Below are positions 62,801 through 64,000 of a stretch of 64,000 bases of DNA, piece after piece (within the stretch, counting starts at the first letter, position 1; each line of letters starts with the position of its first letter). The stretch spans positions 28,846,423 to 28,910,422 of the forward strand of contig NW_022145597.1 in assembly GCF_000002235.5 (NCBI RefSeq), in the 5' to 3' direction. A program made the translations under genes and the position numbers. Below the pieces are notes generated by a model that saw only the letters and a program-made list of their open reading frames with translations, did not search any database and had not been told where the DNA came from. The DNA is from Strongylocentrotus purpuratus. Lineage: Eukaryota; Echinodermata; Echinoidea; Camarodonta; Strongylocentrotidae.

Positions 62801-63799
62801 ACATGTACCTGTGCAGACTAAATTACTAATGAACTGTTGAAACTTTTGAATTTCCAACTTACGGTAATAACAAAAGACTTCAACTGAACATATTTTGGCA
62901 AAATTGAACCAATGACGACAAATAAAGATCCTTACTATTGGGTGGTCTCTTCTTAGTCTTCTTGGATCCCGTCATGTCGCTGACGTCTATCTCCCATGCA
63001 ACCACCCTCTCAGGGGCACTGCACTCTTCTGCATGACTCTCAACAGGGACGATGGTCTCTTGGAGTGTGTCAGGTCGGTCAGCATTCAGGTAAGCTGTGA
63101 CCCTGTATAAGGAAGGAGAGGAAATAAGTGAAGGAGGAGGAAGAAGATGAAGAAGAAGAAGAAGAGGAAGACAAAGAGGAGACGGAGGAAGGGGAGGAGG
63201 AGGAGAAAGAAGAGGAGAATTAGATGAAAAAGAAAAAAGGGAAGAAGGAGGAGGGAAAAAGATCACTCTTCTAGCACTCAAATATATGCTTCAGCGAAGT
63301 ATATGTACATGTATGTAGGTATCAGGCTCTGTTTTAGAAGAGATAGCTACACAGTTCAGGTATACTGTTTGTAAAATGAACATCAATACCAGGATTAAAT
63401 ACCAAGGGCAAATTCTCCCTGGCAAAGGTACTGACAAGTGTTATAAAAAAAATGTCTATTTTCAACCACTCTCTTCTGGGCAGCCTGGATACGACACGTA
63501 AATAGTTGCTTACCCTTGCATCTGCTCAGCTGATGCAACTTCATACGGTGATGAGGGAGGTGGCAGTGGAATGCTGGAGAGCTCATTATCATCATCATCT
63601 TCCTTCATTAGGGAATATTTATCATTCCTCCTTCTTTGGTAATGGTGGTCATCCTCCTCCTCCTCCTCATCATCGCTGTCATTGTCATCATAGTCGTCAG
63701 TGCTGCTGTAGCTGCTTTCTTTGCGATCTACAGGTGAGGCAAGATCTGAGAATCTCGCAGTGATGTCTTCATGAAGCGAGGTGGGGTAATACTCGGGTG
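52219..63799 (-). CDS. BIVM: BIVM orthologue, last eight exons (5' end outside window)
   Basis: Exons in transcript order: 63799-63514, 63102-62936, 61899-61773, 60386-60186, 58948-58816, 56163-56069, 53847-53764, 53350-52219 (stop TGA 52221-52219). All phases join, giving 2225 nt or about 741 residues. The identity rests on long near-identical blocks to vertebrate 'basic immunoglobulin-like variable motif-containing' protein: [109 protein letters not shown] and [13 protein letters not shown]. The human protein is about 503 aa. This one is longer because of an acidic N-terminal stretch and a C-terminal extension. The first exon seen begins mid-codon after an acceptor at 63800-63801. BIVM is a conserved protein of poorly known function. 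Confidence 0.94.
54315..54707. mobile_element. About 390-bp MITE family, copy 2 (BIVM intron)
   Basis: Starts TTAAAGATGAAGTTGAG and ends AACTCAACCTTCTCTTTAA. The shared interior includes GCGATTGCATTATGAAAGAAA, GGTTGATCATCTAGCATA, GCAAGGTTCTGGAATCATC and GTCTTGGTAAAGTTAC. TTAA at both edges suggests a TTAA target site. Confidence 0.78.
55115..55505. mobile_element. About 390-bp MITE family, copy 3 (BIVM intron)
   Basis: Starts TTAAAGATAAACTTTAG and ends ACTCAACCTTCTCTTTAA. The first half is very close to copy 2, about 800 bp away in the same orientation. The second half is more diverged. Confidence 0.75.
55850..56040. mobile_element. MITE with TACAGTCAAACCTG-type ends, copy 4
   Basis: Starts TACAGTCAAACCTGATT and ends TAGATAGGTTTCACTGTA. 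It lies in a BIVM intron, ending about 30 bp from exon 56163-56069 on its donor side. Confidence 0.7.
56069..60386 (-). CDS. BIVM: BIVM conserved core (exons with Cys and His motifs)
   Basis: Exon 60386-60186 begins [20 protein letters not shown]; the Cys of SCGLSS is at 60352-60350. Exon 58948-58816 gives [13 protein letters not shown] and YKPHG. Exon 56163-56069 gives [20 protein letters not shown]. These blocks are almost unchanged from vertebrates. A Cys at the start of a hydrophobic helix ([13 protein letters not shown]) followed by a His in a strand-like context (IYHCHNHYF) is the order seen in papain-like and transglutaminase-like enzymes. Catalysis is an inference only; I know of no measured activity. 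The donor of the last exon here is AG|GTTAG. Confidence 0.92.
56238..57368. mobile_element. Non-autonomous element carrying the 151-bp minisatellite
   Basis: The array is bracketed by inverted ends. The left end contains ATGCCTCCGT (near 56263) and the right end ACGGAGGCAT (near 57354), which are reverse complements. The right end also carries a CGTACGTA-type tetranucleotide tract and CGGACGGACAACCCGAAAACAT. I recall this kind of terminal sequence (ATAATGCCTCCG) as a widespread repeat in marine animals, but its transposon class is not clear. No coding capacity is seen. Confidence 0.55.
56341..57266 (+). repeat. About 151-bp minisatellite with DR1-like motifs (about 6 units)
   Basis: The tandem unit runs through TTTGACCTCATGACCC, AATCTAATCAGTTCAT, GGCTCTGCAAGA, CATACATGACC, TTTGGCAGGAATCCATC, ATCGGTTCTTGAGATAACGC, GATCACAAGCTGTTTT and GCATACATAATGAGCCC. 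The first unit is the most diverged and the last three nearly identical. TGACCTTTGACC occurs at 56545, 56696, 56840, 56991, 56998, 57142 and 57149 (start positions). On the other strand this is GGTCAAAGGTCA, a direct repeat of nuclear-receptor half-sites with 1-bp spacing. The array sits in the BIVM intron between exons 58948-58816 and 56163-56069. Confidence 0.85.
57473..57578 (-). pseudogene. Duplicated 5' half of BIVM exon 6 with its acceptor
   Basis: Plus-strand 57473-57519 is identical over 47 bases to 56117-56163, the first half of the BIVM exon encoding [15 protein letters not shown]. The adjoining intron (to about 57578 versus 56230) is also closely similar, including the CCATAG acceptor. 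The second half of the exon and the donor are replaced by a 19-base C tract (G on the coding strand), so the copy cannot be a normal exon. In transcript order this copy comes before the true exon, making it a potential decoy acceptor. Confidence 0.8.
58195..58418 (-). mobile_element. tRNA-derived SINE, minus-strand copy
   Basis: On the minus strand: GTGTCGTAGTCAAGTAGG (A box) and GTGGTTCGATCCCCGAC (B box, canonical GGTTCGATCC). The body follows with GCACTTATGTCCTTTGGCAA, GGCATTAATCTTCATTTGCC, GTACCTGGCAGGAATTAATT and CCTTGAAATGCTGGAGCGC. It lies in a BIVM intron. Confidence 0.78.
59870..60172 (-). mobile_element. Second SINE-like family, BIVM intron copy
   Basis: On the minus strand: TAATGTCCTTTGGCAAGACA, CACCCAGGTGTTAAATGGGT, ACCAGTAGGATGCGAAAG, TTCTCCCCAGGGAGTGGAGA and GATGACCGGGGTAATAATA. 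It ends about 14 bp from BIVM exon 60386-60186 on its donor side. Confidence 0.65.
60413..60689. mobile_element. Foldback element, about 275 bp, BIVM intron
   Basis: Left TGGTGTTTCGCAAAGACTAA and GATCGACTTTGGCAGGCCAT; right ATGGCCTGCCATAG and AAAGTCGATCTTAGTCTTTG then TGAAACACC. The arms can pair over about 50 bases. It lies between BIVM exons 61899-61773 and 60386-60186. Confidence 0.75.
61100..61540 (+). repeat. Dispersed repeat of about 440 bp, copy 2
   Basis: The second copy of the 51583-52045 repeat, in the same orientation, in the BIVM intron between exons 61899-61773 and 60386-60186. The two copies are about 75-80% alike by eye. Confidence 0.7.
62496..62715 (+). mobile_element. tRNA-derived SINE, copy in BIVM intron
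   Basis: GTAACGTAGTCAAGTGTGG and GCGTTTTGAGTCCTGTC are degenerate A and B boxes. The body has GGCATTAATGTCCTTTGC, CTACATTTGCCACTCTCC, GTACCTGGCAGGAAATTATT and CCTTGAATGCTTGGAGTGCC. Confidence 0.72.
62936..63799 (-). CDS. BIVM: BIVM upstream exons with acidic low-complexity stretch
   Basis: Exon 63799-63514 encodes [16 protein letters not shown], then an Asp/Glu-rich run ([17 protein letters not shown]) followed by [10 protein letters not shown] and a Pro-rich segment ([13 protein letters not shown]). Exon 63102-62936 ends with [22 protein letters not shown], which aligns with LAWEIDKSEFDG of vertebrate BIVM and fixes the frame. The polyacidic part is not recognisable in vertebrates. The first exon seen starts in codon position 2, so at least one more coding exon lies beyond the right edge. 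Confidence 0.88.
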
Positions 63800-64000
63800 C
63801 TGTTACAAATGTGAGAAAAGAAAAAGAATAGCCTAAATAGTAAATTAGTGAATTCCTCATGATGTCGAACATTATGTAAAAAACAAGCAGCTTAATATTA
63901 GGTACTTGTGATGTATAGGAGGGAAAATAGTAGAAAAAAGGAAAACAAAGAGAAGGAAAACAAGGAAAATGTGTAAATTCATAGGGAGGGAGAAAGAGAA

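Overview
This is a metazoan nuclear window, most likely from an echinoderm and probably a sea urchin. The evidence is: many small exons with GT-AG introns; AT-rich introns full of microsatellites and G/C homopolymers; several families of short non-autonomous transposons and tRNA-derived SINEs; and two conserved animal genes. One of these, the insect-type clock gene timeless, is absent from vertebrates. There are no bacterial operons, rRNAs, tRNA genes or CRISPR arrays. Exons were found by reading the minus strand for splice sites whose phases join exactly; nothing was searched against a database.

Layout. 1-2.6 kb: AT-rich, no convincing gene. 2.6-3.0 kb: one weak plus-strand terminal-exon candidate. 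3.0-9.1 kb: unique AT-rich DNA with one TTAA-flanked MITE and the presumed 3' side of timeless. 9.1-25.8 kb (minus): a complete 23-coding-exon timeless gene of about 880 residues. 25.8-30.0 kb: its 5' flank, with a CRE and two CACGTG E-boxes 9 bp apart near 29.9 kb. 30.7-41.3 kb: a transposon and satellite block. It holds two copies of an hAT-like element with 8-bp target-site duplications, a TTAA-flanked 385-bp MITE, a 113-bp satellite and a 20-bp minisatellite, nested up to four deep. 41-49 kb: gene-poor, with microsatellites, a SINE and a triplicated segment. 49-52 kb: repeats, foldback elements and a decayed copy of a BIVM exon. 52.2-63.8 kb (minus): eight exons of a BIVM orthologue whose 5' end lies beyond the window. 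One of its introns holds a minisatellite in which each unit carries nuclear-receptor-like half-sites next to a duplicated half exon.

The two genes lie on the same strand, about 22 kb apart (BIVM stop to E-box pair). Nothing in the sequence shows a functional link between them. TIMELESS should act in the circadian feedback loop. BIVM is a conserved protein of uncertain function with Cys and His motifs that suggest a papain-like or transglutaminase-like fold. The strongest leads are the clock gene with its paired E-boxes, the reciprocal nesting of two transposon families, and the duplicated half exon beside the DR1-carrying minisatellite.
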